Of a DNA stretch of 64,000 nt, positions 1 through 10,427 are shown in pieces. The notes beneath the pieces are model-generated. The model saw only the letters and a list, made by a program, of their open reading frames with translations. It searched no databases and was not told where the DNA came from. The stretch spans positions 1,621,001 through 1,685,000 of the forward strand of contig JBBBDQ010001452.1 of the NCBI GenBank assembly GCA_037127315.1, in the 5' to 3' direction. Positions within the stretch are counted from its first letter, which is position 1; every line of letters begins with the position of its first letter. The stretch comes from Ascarosepion bandense (lineage: Eukaryota > Mollusca > Cephalopoda > Sepiida > Sepiidae). The translations under genes and the position numbers were made by a program.

Positions 1-56
1 GGATTGAAACCCGACCGAATTGGTGTCAGTCAGTGATTCTACCTCTGGGCTATCGG
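1..56 (-). other. tRNA-like sequence cut by the window edge
   Basis: Read on the minus strand, this has an A-box-like TAGCCCAGAGGTAGA and a B-box-like GGGTTTCAATCC. The 3' side is missing because it lies beyond position 1. It could be a degenerate tRNA gene or the head of a tRNA-derived SINE. I cannot fold a convincing anticodon arm. Confidence 0.3.
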
Positions 57-230
57 TGCTCGGTAGAAGTAGGCAAACTTTTTAGCGTGTATATTATCAT
101 TATACACGCCCAATAGCTGAGAGTGTTCTAATTCATTGCTGAATGAACGATGCTTAGATGCTAGAGTAGCTACTGTTTTTCAAAGTCTACCATTCTTCCA
201 GAGTGCCCAATCAGGGTGTGAGAGCGTAAA

Positions 231-300
231 TAGTCATCCGCAGACAGACCTATTTCGCTGTATCACAGCTCATCAGTACGGTTAGACTCCGATTGCTTTT
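231..300 (+). repeat. Dispersed 70-bp repeat, copy 1
   Basis: This begins TAGTCATCCGCAGACAGA and recurs with few changes at 5663-5731, in the same orientation and near another PLE relic. Its minus strand contains the string AGCGAAAC, typical of retroelement terminal hairpins. I infer that it is part of a PLE terminal repeat, but no coding sequence is attached. Confidence 0.5.
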
Positions 301-436
301 AACCCAGGATTAACGTAGAAAACATGGTATATTAGTCAGATAAATTCAGATAGAGACAAACTCAAAAGAACTGAATATTAAATTTATTTATTTAATTTAA
401 CAAAGTAATATAATTTAGGAAAAAATTTGAGATATT

Positions 437-524
437 CTGCAATTTCATGGGTAATACGTATTTTGCCGCCAAATCTTTGGGTCTGACGAGCAGCGGCGAA
501 ATACGTATTACCCATGAAATTGTA
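437..524. repeat. Hairpin-forming inverted repeat
   Basis: The arm at 440-463 (CAATTTCATGGGTAATACGT onward) is repeated in reverse complement at about 499-522. The match is nearly perfect over about 24 bp and extends imperfectly on both sides. The spacer is about 35 bp. It sits at the truncated end of the minus-strand PLE relic. It may be a small MITE or an inverted retroelement end. Confidence 0.75.
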
Positions 525-597
525 GAGTTTAATACTAATCGAATATGTTGTGGTAACAAAAATAAACGCAAAACTATGTTACTAAAAGACGTTCTGT

Positions 598-1200
598 TCA
601 TGTAGTCGTTGTAAATCCAACAAATAAATACTTGTTTTTTGTGTTGGAGATACATTCTCCTAACAGAAATTTGAATTGATGTATAATGTTGGTTTTACGT
701 AACACATCAATTAGTGAGGAGGAGTTATGGATAATTAAATTAGTAGTATTGTATTTTTTATCATATGTTATTAATTTTAATTTTTTTAGGATCAACGGGA
801 GATATGTTAGTACGAATTAAATTTTTTGTCATTTTGTCATCCTGTTTGTTGTTATCGTGCATCTGGTTGCAATAAAAGAGTTTGATATTTTTAGGGTCTT
901 TTGTGGAAATACCATATTGATGTTGCATTGAGGTTTTAGAAATATTGTCTTATTGGTTCATCTACAATTGTGTTTGAGAAGTCATTATTAATGAGAGTCT
1001 GCTTAATATTTTTTTAGTTCAGAGTAAAAAATCTTTTTGTGGGGAGTTGATTTGTGCTCGGTTAATTAAATTGCGTATAAGTGCTATTTTGTAGTAGTTA
1101 GGGCATTCACTCTTATAGGTGAGCGTGCAAAAGTTTTTGCTGGTTGTTTTTTATGGGGAGGTAGTAAATGTGATATTGTTCGTGTCTATTAAAATGTCCA
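598..1200 (-). pseudogene. Penelope-like element relic, RT linker and GIY-YIG start
   Basis: The minus strand carries a broken reading frame homologous to the C-terminal half of a PLE polyprotein (reverse transcriptase plus GIY-YIG endonuclease). Visible pieces are a linker with LFYCNQMHDN near 820-880, an open frame at 598-795 containing ITYDKKYNTTNLIIHNSS, and the GIY-YIG-like LFVGFTTTT at its end. The same landmarks occur in order in the plus-strand PLE at 3.0-5.2 kb (YYCNQMHNN, IIYDKKF, YIGFTTTT), so the two belong to one family. Several stops and a frameshift separate the pieces, and the copy is truncated near the hairpin at 437-524. It is a dead insertion, not a host gene. Confidence 0.8.
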
Positions 1201-1863
1201 TTTCTAGACACCTACAACAACATTCCTGTCTACATTCACAATATAAAAATAATGATCGATAATACAACTATTATACATCAAGAAAACAACAAAAGCAAAC
1301 TACATATCCTCAAGGCTATATTCATTAAAAAATCTAAGCCGTCAATTAATCGAATCAGCTATAAATACTGTCGTAATATTCTAAAATGTTTATAGAAAGA
1401 ACAGTTTTTCATGCTTTGACTCGTGCATGACCATGGCATTACAACATATGAGAAAAATTCCATTTTTGATCATTTTCAGGTTCTAATGAACGCTAAGCAA
1501 TTTGCCAGCAATTCAAAGCAAGGAAATTTACAGTAATGTTTAGCAACACAGTTTTAGAGTTATTTTTTGTTACCAAAACTCACATCCCTGAAGATGATCT
1601 CGGAAAAAGATTGAAAGTACCTGGAAATATAAATAAACAAAATAAAATGCCTGTCAACGTTACAGCTCATTTTTTACATCTTTCATTTATAATATGCGAA
1701 ATATTATCCCTGAATATGAACGGATTTTATTAAGAATATGCAGACACAACGTTTTCAATTTATTTAATCTGATAGAGCGCGGATATTTGTATTACTTAGC
1801 ACCTGAAGATTGCATTTTGCATCAGAATTCAATGATGTACTACTACGGGTTATGAAAAAATGT
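1201..1863. other. No gene seen; contains one hairpin motif
   Basis: AT-rich unique-looking sequence. The 65-codon frame at 1536-1733 has no recognisable family. At 1588-1616 CTGAAGA is followed by a short stem and GAAA, the arrangement also seen at several PLE-related ends in this window, so part of this stretch may be an old PLE terminal repeat. Confidence 0.35.
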
Positions 1864-1885
1864 TTATTGTGAGGGCGTAAATATC

Positions 1886-1888
<3 letters not shown>

Positions 1889-1924
<36 letters not shown>
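1889..1924. repeat. (TA)n microsatellite
   Basis: An uninterrupted TA run abuts the 3' side of the conserved minus-strand block at 1925-2070. The same block at 58571-58735 also ends in a TA run. Confidence 0.95.
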
Positions 1925-1927
<3 letters not shown>

Positions 1928-2070
1928 TATCGAGGCAGTAGATAATTATCTAAACATTTATTCTTAAATATAACAGACAATGAATGTCTATTATGTTTAA
2001 TCATGAGCCGTTCTAAACATCGTATATTGGCTTTAATTTCAGGTGAAAATAAAAACAAAAATTGTCCAAT
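1925..2070 (-). pseudogene. Conserved retroelement block, copy 1 (FSPEIKA...LLPRYT)
   Basis: The minus strand translates openly through FSPEIKANIRCLERLMIKH and on to LLPRYT before running into a TA repeat. Closely similar frames occur at 5557-5645 and 58571-58735. The second position lies directly after a PLE terminal repeat. The pattern of K/R-rich and L-rich residues with a C and a final LLPRYT-type motif recalls the N-terminal region of PLE proteins, which is my tentative assignment. Conservation of the frame across three loci suggests it was once coding. Upstream (2071-2166) the frame stays open but matches nothing I know. Confidence 0.5.
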
Positions 2071-2560
2071 ATTTGGGGTCCTGGGCATGACGGTAATCTG
2101 CATCCGGATTGGGAGGTTGTGAGGAGCAAGGAACCACCTTTTAATTGCTGTTGTTCTTAGGTTCACCCTGACCCGGGGTGATAGCTCTTAGGGTCCCAGC
2201 TATGGGCAAATATTAAACCCCAAACTGAGATGAAAGTATAAAAATACACTTTTATGGAAATATATACATAAAAATAGACTTTTATAGAAAACTTACATTT
2301 TTGAAGAAAATTTTTTGCCAACAATGCATTTTTGAAGAAGAAATTATTAACATAACACATTTTTGAAGGAAAAAAAAACTTATTCTCAGCAAAATTTTTT
2401 TATACAAAACTAGAAATACTTTCAGTTTTCTAAAAAAAAAAAATTGAATTAAGATCTGACTAAATCAACCTTCTCACTATAACTGAACATTAAAAATATC
2501 TTAAAACGACAAATTTTGGCATTAAATAACCTGCAGAGGTCGATATGCCATTAAACAAAA
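2071..2560. other. No gene seen; AT-rich with short internal repeats
   Basis: Contains short imperfect direct repeats (TTTTTGAAGAA-type strings at 2298-2370, AAAATAGACTTTTAT-type at 2235-2290). No family recognised. Confidence 0.4.
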
Positions 2561-2587
2561 CTCAAACCCTCAAACCAATATTTGGAT

Positions 2588-2960
2588 ATTTTTATTATAC
2601 TGGTTCTAAGCTTTCAGCTCACATGAGTCATCTTCAAGGAGGTTACAGGGACCTTAACATAAAAACATCCACCATCAAAGATGATTTTATCCTGTGTTAA
2701 CATAAAACATTGCTAAGCAACGATAACAGTAACCGTATAGCAGACGCAGTTCGTAAATTTGTAATGCGGTTCTATGATGTCACACCGCGTTTGAGACCGA
2801 AATGTTAACAGAACGATATGTCTAAATCCAGTGTAATGCGTTGTGACTAAATTGAAACGTGATTTTATTAAATGTTGGTTATTTTGATTTAATGTAGATG
2901 ACTTCCAATATCTAAAGGTTCTTTTTACTGTATATATATGTTAGTATTATTGTGTTATCG
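2588..2960 (+). repeat. PLE terminal repeat, left (inverted partner at 5215-5550)
   Basis: About 370 bp that reappears in reverse complement at 5215-5550, on the far side of the PLE coding relic. Shared landmarks, in order, are TGGTTCTAAGCTTT, ATAGCAGACGCAG, CGTAAATT, TTGATTTAATGTAGATG and AGGTTCTTTTTACTG. PLEs are known to carry long terminal repeats in direct or inverted order, so this fits. At 2612-2637, on the minus strand, TTGAAGA is followed by a CTCA/TGAG stem and GAAA, a degraded hammerhead-like arrangement. Confidence 0.85.
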
Positions 2961-3039
2961 ACTAAAATATTCCTAATATTACATACATGGCTATGATTTT
3001 CTAAGAAATGCTGTTTAATTGAACTACCAGCCACGATAA

Positions 3040-5205
3040 ACTAAATCTAAGTTCCATGATGCCGCAGCATTAAATGATCCCAACACCCAGAAATTTCAAT
3101 GAAACCTCATTAAATGACAAATAAACACAGTAAAACAGGAATTACAACTAATCAACACTGAAATTCTACGTATTAAAGGAATCTTAGAATCTTCTACAAC
3201 AACTGAAACATTCACGGAAATATTAGATTTATTATATAATACAACAAAAAGAAACACGAATCCCATAATCAAGTTATCAAAAAAAAAGAAAAAAAAGAAA
3301 AAAAAAAGCTAAACAAATGATATAAAGGAAAAATATTTTTACCAAACATCACTGACAACTTTATTAACCTATCAGATTACCAAATCACTCCAGATGAAAT
3401 GGCATTCCTTAATCTCAGACCAAATTTTCATGTTGCTCAGAAACCTAATCAATGTTTAAACAAATGAAAATTGAAGCTTAATACCAATAAAAAGTTCTAC
3501 TGGAGCAAGACAGCCATATCATTAAACAGGTAGGCTAAAAGAATTACTCAAAGCTGAATCAATCAAACACTATTACCAATAAAATCCTAATGATATTATA
3601 AACACACCTCTAATAAAAGCAGCCATACATCTAAAAAATAAAAAATATGTTGTTATCCGACGTGCCAATAAAACCAATACATTTGTTATTTTAAACAACG
3701 ATAAATACCACTTCAAATTACAGGTCATTTTGGACGATCACAATAAATTTCAAAAACTAATTAATAACACCTCCCAACTAAAAAGAAAATATCAATAAAC
3801 TTATTACTGCACACAATGTTGAAATAGGATCTTATAAACTTCAAAAGATTATAAGTGACTATTAGCCTGGCTACCTTTATGGAAATGTAAAAATCCGTAA
3901 AAAAAAAATATTCCTTTACAATCTATCATTTCACAAATACCCACACCAATCTAACCTGTCCAAAATCCTTAACTTTCCACAAATGAATTCATACAAATTC
4001 TCCATTCCGTGAAACCAAACAATCAAATAATAGCATCTTTGGATATACAAAACTTATTTACCAATGTTCGCGTCCATGAAACGATTGACATTATCTGTGA
4101 TGTATACAGTCATAATAGTCTCCCATCAATCAATATTAAACCCACTATTAAAAAATTATTATTAGCATGCACCACTCAAATACCGTTACATGAACCCCTA
4201 GGTAATACTTATACCTAAATAGATAGTATTGCGATAAGATCTCCTTAAGTCCACTCTTTTCTAATTATTATATGTCATATTTAGAAAATAAACTACTTAA
4301 TGACACTAATAAACCTCCTATATGTATAAGATACATTGATGACATTTTCATTTTAGCTAAACCATTGATCAAATTACAAAACTTAAAAACATATCTGAAA
4401 GTTACTCCATCCTCAAATTTCCATTAGAATTTAATAAGAAAATTCTATTCCTTAACGTATTTATTGATTCTAGCACACATAGATTAACTACTTCTCTATA
4501 CAAGAAATCAACTAGCATAAACTCGTGTCTTCTCAATTATAATCGTGAATGCTCCCAACGATATATGTTAGCTATTATAAAAATCTTAATTCAACGCACA
4601 CAAATGATATCTTCTTCCAAAGCGATATTCTATAAAGAATTTCACAAAATTAAACAAACACTTGTTAACAATAGATTTCCTAACTCCGTCTTTGATCAAC
4701 AAATTAAAATGTATCTCAATAAACTTAATAATACCACTAACAATATAGATAATATTAAAAATAATAGTGTACGTCAAAATAAACATGACACTATTAACTT
4801 ATATTATTGCAACCAAATGCATAATAATTACAAACATGATGAAACAACACTTAAAAACATAATACGTAGAAATGTCTTACCAATAAATAATAGTAATCAA
4901 ATTGAGCTCATCATATATGATAAAAAATTTAAAACAATTGACCTCATAGTCTCTAATAACCCTACAACCACACAACTAAATATTCTACAGAAAACCAATG
5001 TATCTATTTACATGCCCGCTCAGTGTATCTATTTACATGCCCCCTCAGAGATTGTATCTCTGGTACTAATAATAAACCCACTACATATATTGGTTTTACA
5101 ACAACCACGCTCTCTTGTAGATATACCTGCCACATTTTTGATCATAGTTCAATTAAACAACATTTCTTAGGCAAACATAGCCACGTATTAGATTTTTAGT
5201 CGATA
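3040..5205 (+). pseudogene. Penelope-like element, nearly complete but dead
   Basis: PLE proteins join a telomerase-like reverse transcriptase to a GIY-YIG endonuclease and copy themselves into chromosomal DNA. Landmarks appear in the expected order across several frames: NLSDYQITPDE (about 3365), VVIRRANKTNTFV (3650), PGYLYGNVKIRK (3865), the RT motif SLDIQNLFTNV (4033), QIDSIAIRSPLSP (4218), the catalytic CIRYIDDIF (4323), a linker with YYCNQMHNN (4800), and the endonuclease string TYIGFTTTT (5078). At least six frameshifts or stops separate them. The longest open piece is 4565-5170. An A-rich slip (AAAAAAAAGAAA) at 3280-3310 breaks the N-terminal part. Inverted terminal repeats flank it at 2588-2960 and 5215-5550. 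Confidence 0.9.
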
Positions 5206-5214
5206 GCATAATTA

Positions 5215-5550
5215 TACTCATATATACACGCAGTAAAAAGAACCTTCAGATATTAGAGGCCATCTACATTAAATCAAAGCAACCCACACTCAATAAAATC
5301 ACATTTCAATCTTGTCACAACACTTTACATTGCATTTAGACGTATAGTTCAGTTGTTAACATTTTCGGTCTCTCACGTCACAGAACCGCATAACTAATTT
5401 ACGAGCTGCGTCTGCTATTCGGTGATTGTTAGCATCGCATAGCAAAGTTTGATGTCAACACAAGATAATATCCTTTAGATGGAGAATGTCTTTATGTTAA
5501 ACTCTGAAGATGACTCCTGTGAGCTCAAAGCCTAGAACCAGTGTAATAGA
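5215..5550 (-). repeat. PLE terminal repeat, right, inverted
   Basis: Reverse complement of 2588-2960, with about 80-85% identity by eye and a few indels. CTGAAGA at 5504-5510 is followed by a GACTC/GAGCT-type stem and CAAA where the partner copy has GAAA. Confidence 0.85.
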
Positions 5551-5556
5551 ATTTTT

Positions 5557-5645
5557 GTCTTCATTTTCACCGGAAATTAAAGCCAAAATACGATGTTTGG
5601 AAAGGCTCATGATTAAACATAATAGACATTCATTGTCTTTCATAT
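5557..5645 (+). pseudogene. Conserved retroelement block, copy 2
   Basis: The plus strand reads FSPEIKAKIRCLERLMIKH, near-identical to the copies at 1925-2070 and 58571-58735. It starts immediately beyond the right PLE terminal repeat and ends in TA repeats. Its position beside a PLE end supports a PLE N-terminal origin. Confidence 0.5.
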
Positions 5646-5662
5646 TCAACAATATATATATA

Positions 5663-5725
5663 TAGTCATCCGCAGACAGATCTGTTTCGCTGTATCATAG
5701 CTCATTAGTACGGTAAAACTCCGAT

Positions 5726-5731
<6 letters not shown>
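5663..5731 (+). repeat. Dispersed 70-bp repeat, copy 2
   Basis: Matches 231-300 with about seven differences. It is embedded between TA repeats, just downstream of the conserved block. Confidence 0.55.
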
Positions 5732-5766
<35 letters not shown>

Positions 5767-5819
5767 GTAAAGCTTAATTTATATATATATATATATATAT
5801 ATATGAAGTAAAGCTTAAC

Positions 5820-5862
<43 letters not shown>
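5727..5862 (+). repeat. (TA)n with interspersed ATGAAGTAAAGCTTAA units
   Basis: Three TA tracts are separated by nearly identical spacers containing GAAGTAAAGCTTAA. The pattern suggests slippage or unequal exchange of a compound unit. Confidence 0.9.
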
Positions 5863-5865
<3 letters not shown>

Positions 5866-6041
5866 AAAATTCAACACATCATTTTCCTTTATGAATATAT
5901 TACTCTGGGTAACATCCATTGAACTCTCTATACAGATATAACACTTAATATTTTATATTAAGTTGATTTTGTTGGATTATCATCGCCGTTTACGAACTGG
6001 ACATCTATACCACTCTTTCTCTCTCTATATATATAGATATA

Positions 6042-6764
6042 TCTAAACTTATTTATAAATGGAACTTTGTCTCTCTCTGTGTGTGTGTGTGTGTCCGTTA
6101 CCTATAGACTCCGAAATAGCTGAACTGATTTTCTTGAAAATTTACACAGTCGTACTATAAGCGTCTGCGAATGTTCTTAGCTAGGGTTTGTGTCGAGGTA
6201 CCCCCGATAAATATCGAAAATCGATAATCGAAAAAATAGGGTTATCGAAGGAGTGGTCCGATTTTAAACAAAATTTGATACACTCATAGACAAAGACATA
6301 AGAAACGATATTCAGAAGTTTCAATGTTGCAGTTCTTACAGTAGTGCAAAAAATCGATAATATATATATATATAAAAGGCAAGATGTTTGTGTTTGTGTC
6401 TGTTTATCTGCCTGTATGTCTGTATTTTTTTCAACTCTTTTATTTTACTTTTTCCTTCGGGTTTGGCTCTAAGTAGGTATAATTGTAGTTCTTAGTCTCA
6501 GCCCTGATACTATTTATTCAGAGGACTTATTTAGCCATCAAAATTCAGTTTACGACGAAAAAACCTTATTTGATATCGATACCAGGAAATCAAAATTTGA
6601 CTTACATCCATTCATTTTTCTTTCAGTCTACGGTTTCGATTTAACTGGGAACAACTATTGCTTTTTAGTCTTTCGTGCCAACGTCCAAAGAGTCTGAGCT
6701 CCAGGACCACGGATTAGTTTTAAAGTTTTCATTACACTCGAGCAACGCCGGTCTATACTGCTAG
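6042..6764 (+). mobile_element. Helitron-type non-autonomous element, copy 1 (long form)
   Basis: Starts TCTAAACTTATTTATAAATG after an A and ends GCTGCTAG-like CTAG before a T, the TC...CTAG / A|T signature of Helitrons. A short GC-rich palindrome (CTCGAGCAACGCCGG) lies about 12 bp before the end. It has no coding sequence. It contains a GT tract, the string CGAAATAGCTGAACTGATTT, a TA tract at 6360-6375, and then a second start-like segment, TATAAAAGGCAAGATG. Further copies lie at 40773, 57290, 63511 and, in a short form, 50558. Confidence 0.8.
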
Positions 6765-6924
6765 TATATATAAATTTAAGACAATGTTTATACTGAATGA
6801 TGTTGTTACAGAAATGATATTTTCACAGTTCTTGGGTATCTTATAACCAATGTGACGGAATAAAAAAAAGTGTCTAAATGAAATCGATTACTTTTAAAGA
6901 AAAAATTACGAATAATGAGGAGTA

Positions 6925-7007
6925 TCTGAGAGCTGAGTTGGAATTCCAGTTGAATTCATTGCATTCACTTCCGCTCAAATTTCCTTTGGGAAAAGTATTA
7001 ATTCGTA
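6925..7007 (+). mobile_element. tRNA-headed SINE fragment joined to PLE sequence
   Basis: Matches the middle of the common SINE (GGAATTCCAGTTGAATTC, then TTGGGAAAAGTATTAATTCGT) and switches at about 7005 into PLE C-terminal coding sequence. Both head and tail of the SINE are missing. Confidence 0.65.
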
Positions 7008-7176
7008 TTTACTATGGAATGAAGTTGAAATAATAGATAGAGAACGCCACTGAAAACTTCGCAAACTTAAGGAATCAGCATATATGCTAGGCTTCAAAAA
7101 TCTGCTAAGCCGAAAAAGCATAGAGATGGACACAATATGGGAACCAGTAATACGAATTGCCAGAGAAAATCATTAG
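7008..7176 (+). pseudogene. PLE endonuclease C-terminus with 3' region
   Basis: The plus strand translates as LWNEVEIIDRERH, one stop, then KLRKLKESAYML and KNLLSRKSIEM, ending IRIARENH and a TAG stop at 7174. The same protein end with the stop at the same place is found on the minus strand at 38392-38578. The pattern fits the C-terminal tail of PLE GIY-YIG proteins (WDEV-I-DRE, basic stretch, A-H-L, NLLSR). About 250 bp of matching 3' untranslated sequence follows, with a CCAGTAATACG string and partial direct repeats (GAAAATCATTAGTGTC / GAAAACCATTAACAT). 5' truncated, with a SINE fragment directly upstream. Confidence 0.75.
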
Positions 7177-7439
7177 TGTCAAAAATTGCAATATGAGCTC
7201 TGGTAAAAATACTAGAGAAAACCATTAACATAAAAATTGCAGTATAAACTCTGGTAAAGAAGGGTTACTAGACATTAGGTTTAAAAGTCCCAAAAATTCT
7301 TGTCAGTTTTTCTTGTCCAGTGGATTTAGACGTTGGTTCTTGTGACTTGACCCAAAGAGTTGTGAGTGAACAAGTTAGAGAGAGAGAGATAATTCATGAC
7401 TCATGATTCCAATCGAGGAATGAGGATGATATACCTGGA

Positions 7440-7854
7440 ATATTGAAGATTAAAGCCGGTTGGAAACATGGTGCCAGAAGGGAGTTTCACAAGCAAGTAG
7501 AGAAAGAAACTGTTAGCATAGAACTTACGGTTACATCTAAACAGCTCATCTGCATATCGATGAGACATCGTCGCCTGTTTGTTACTTCTCTTATATTCTT
7601 ATGTCGTAAGTACAATAGCGACGAGCTCAACCGAACAATTACTATGAAGGTATTTATAGAAAAGGCACAGGGAAGAAACTTTTCGACGGTGAAAAGTGAC
7701 TGAAGTCGAGACCCAAGATCAGGGCCGATGATATTGATAATTCTTCTTTGGATCTTATCAAGGATTTCTAGATACATAGCAAGAGCACTGGACCTTATGT
7801 AGCAGCAATATTCAAAGCATGGATGACGGAAAGGCTTATAAATATCTTAGATTC
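7440..7854 (-). pseudogene. CR1/Jockey-like LINE relic, 3' half
   Basis: The minus strand encodes MYLEILDKIQRRIINIIGPD and further C-terminal LINE sequence (RRCLIDMQMSCL... FSTCL), the typical end of a CR1/Jockey-type reverse transcriptase ORF, with frameshifts. The relic continues at 8877-9560 on the other side of an LTR element. Related copies occur at 17690, 26020, 33308, 37018, 43640, 51440 and 59785. Confidence 0.8.
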
Positions 7855-8876
7855 TGTTGTGGGATCTCCCCTTTTTTCCAGGATAATAGATTCTTCTAAT
7901 GTATACATATACACCTGCTATAGAGAGATACGTCAGATCAGTAAGATACCGAGCGATACCGAGAAATACCGAGGTTTCACGGAGAATACAGCAACAGTAG
8001 TTCATAGTAACTCTGAGCTCCACTCAGCAGAATATTATTATACAGCACCCGTCAGCTTCCGACGTGGACATACTAATTCTACTACGGCTTCACTTCAGAG
8101 ACATTGTATATATCCGTCTTACTAACTGTATTCCTGGATTACTAACCTGCGTTCAAGTGTGTATCTTTTACATTTAATATACTCATTTTTCTATCTTCAA
8201 TTCTGGTTGTTATTCCTTTATTTTGTGCGGTTCCTATTCCCGGGGTCCACAACATAAAAAATTAAAAATTAGGGATTGTTAATGGTCAGAATGTGCGTTC
8301 TGGTGTCGTGGATATCAACTCGGAACGAAAAATCGGGGTGCTGAGTTCGAATTCCAGTTGAATTCGTTGCATTCACTTACGCACAATTACCCTCGGGAAC
8401 GGTATTAATCCGTCTCTTCCCTCTAGTTATGGATTAAATAATAGGACAGATTGGGTTCTATAGCCTTGGCTGGCAACCAGTCTACCGCAGAAAGCAATAG
8501 CAACCTACTGCGGGATAATCTTCTGCCCAGTCAGTCATGTCTATTTCGAGACATGATCGCCTAAGAAGCAAGACGTCAGATAACGTTAGGCCTCGACAGA
8601 GAGATCCGCGAGACAAGGTCAGATCTGAGAGATACCGAACGATACCGAGAGATACAGCGTCAGTAGTTCATAGTCAGCTTCCGACGTGGACATACTAATT
8701 GTACTACGCCTTCACTTCAGAGACATTGTATATATCCGTCTTACTAACTGTATTCCTGGATTACTAACCTGCGTTCAAGTTTGTATTCTTAACGTTTAAT
8801 ATACTTATTTTTCTATCTTCAATTCTGGTTGTTATTCCTTTATTTTGTGCGGTTCCTATTCCCAGGATTCACAACA
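7855..8876 (+). mobile_element. Short LTR element nested in the LINE, GATTC target duplication
   Basis: The 5' LTR (7855-8254) starts TGTTGTGGGATCTCC and ends CCACAACA. A 3' LTR (about 8600-8876) matches its 3' two-thirds and ends CACAACA. GATTC occurs immediately before 7855 and immediately after 8876. Joining those flanks restores continuous LINE sequence matching the LINE copies at 37.4 and 60.3 kb. There is no gag or pol. The interior is about 35 bp followed by a tRNA-headed SINE, and the start of the 3' LTR is missing where the SINE tail joins it. It is therefore a non-autonomous or internally deleted Ty3/Gypsy-like element. A related solo LTR is at 15044-15460. Confidence 0.85.
8289..8575 (+). 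mobile_element. tRNA-headed SINE inside the LTR element
   Basis: Head GTGCGTTCTGGTGTCGTGG, B-box GAGTTCGAATTCCAG, body through GGGTTCTATAGCCTTGG and ACCTACTGCGGGATAATC, to GAGACATGATCGCC. The last about 25 bp of the usual tail are absent. The SINE is flanked by LTR-element sequence. Confidence 0.85.
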
Positions 8877-9560
8877 GATTCTGACAGGAAAATTGTTTAA
8901 TACGTCACAGTGAACCAACTTAGATAGCAGCAGGCCTTGCAATTGATCCAGTATCATTGTTTTCACTTCCTATCAGCCGAGAACGTTAAGCCGAGAGGGC
9001 GCAACGTGTCCTTGAGATTAGCATCAGCCATGACGATGGAAGGTAGAAAGAGATTTCTTAGGTAATTGTTAGTGAGAAGTTTTGTTTTGAATGCATTAAA
9101 ATTAACAAGCCATTCTTTTCCCCAGTTAACAAAATATTGTATGTCGTTTTCGACATCAGCTACTAATTTGATGTTTACCGAAATGACCAGACATGTCATC
9201 GAGACAGGAGTAAACAGTTGTGTCATCAGCATAGTGCTAATGTCATCGGGAAGGTCATTAATGAAAAGTAAAACCAAGGATAGCATCATGGCTGATGCAT
9301 GTATGTATTAGTATGAAATCATCATACTAATATAAGATAAAGAGTCTCCATTCAGGATAACGTTCATTTTACGTTTTTACAAAAAAAGTTTGGGTCATTT
9401 CAAAAAATTGTCAGGATAAACCGTAACTTTTCCATTTGTGAAGAATGCTTGCATGCCAAACCCAGTCGAAAACGTTCGGGATGTCCAAAACTACAACCTG
9501 CTTCAGCGTTCTAGAGCTTATTGACCTCTGCTCTTCGGAACATTTTGATTACAGTCTAGA
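8877..9560 (-). pseudogene. CR1/Jockey-like LINE relic, reverse transcriptase half
   Basis: The minus strand shows reverse transcriptase pieces. Near 9430-9500 is FDWVWHASILHKWKSYGLS, matching the FD-VWH-LL-KL-SYG-SG motif. At 8963-9289 are LLFINDLPDDI and VNWGKEWLVNFN, the downstream RT block. The YADD box is not intact. The piece is continuous with 7440-7854 once the LTR insertion is removed. Confidence 0.8.
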
Positions 9561-10010
9561 TGTAAGAAATTAAAAATTTTGATAAATTAATTCAGTAATT
9601 GATTCAGTAAAGGTTTGAGGTTAGTTTTATTGTTTGGTATGTTGAATTACCAAAATAACGGAAAAAGAAAAGGAGAAATAAACGAAAGTGGGTGAGAAAG
9701 AAACGTCTATTAAAAGTTATAAGAACATATTTACCATCGAGAGGTGAACTGGAGGCGTCCATTAACGTAAAGGACACATTGGTAGAGACGATGCACAAGC
9801 AAAATACGCAGTCATGGTCGAATGAGTCTGCGACTGGGAAATTTTGTAATTGTTGGTGGCGTCTCGTGTTGTACATGCGCGGGTCGTGTTTACTCGGAAT
9901 CTGGTTGCCTGCACAGAAGTGCATTGATCTGGAACACTTCCAGAGTTGCTTAAGTCTGATAGACAATATAGCAGCACAGGGTTTAGTCGACCTACACTAA
10001 AAATACAGTG
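9561..10010. other. Unassigned open frames
   Basis: Overlapping frames on both strands (minus 9604-9966, 120 codons; plus 9692-10000, 102 codons) lack any family I recognise. The minus-strand frames contain HDPRMYNTRRHQQ-like text but no clear domain. It could be the edge of an older transposable element. Confidence 0.3.
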
Positions 10011-10015
10011 CTTGG

Positions 10016-10016
<1 letters not shown>

Positions 10017-10075
<59 letters not shown>

Positions 10076-10096
10076 ATCTATCTATCTATCTTTTCA

Positions 10097-10153
<57 letters not shown>

Positions 10154-10164
10154 CAGTCTTTTCA

Positions 10165-10221
<57 letters not shown>

Positions 10222-10231
10222 CAGTCTTTTC

Positions 10232-10289
<58 letters not shown>

Positions 10290-10300
10290 CAGCCTGTTAA

Positions 10301-10361
<61 letters not shown>

Positions 10362-10372
10362 CAGTCTTTTCA

Positions 10373-10427
<55 letters not shown>
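10017..10427 (+). repeat. (TATC)n array with periodic CAGTCTTTTCATATC interruptions
   Basis: TATC repeats are broken at roughly 60-bp spacing by TCAGTCTTTTCATATC or TCAGCCTGTTAATATC. The same interrupter (TCAGTCTGTTCAT) is found in the arrays at 28320 and 42085. The apparent long IYLS protein frames are repeat translation, not genes. Confidence 0.95.
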
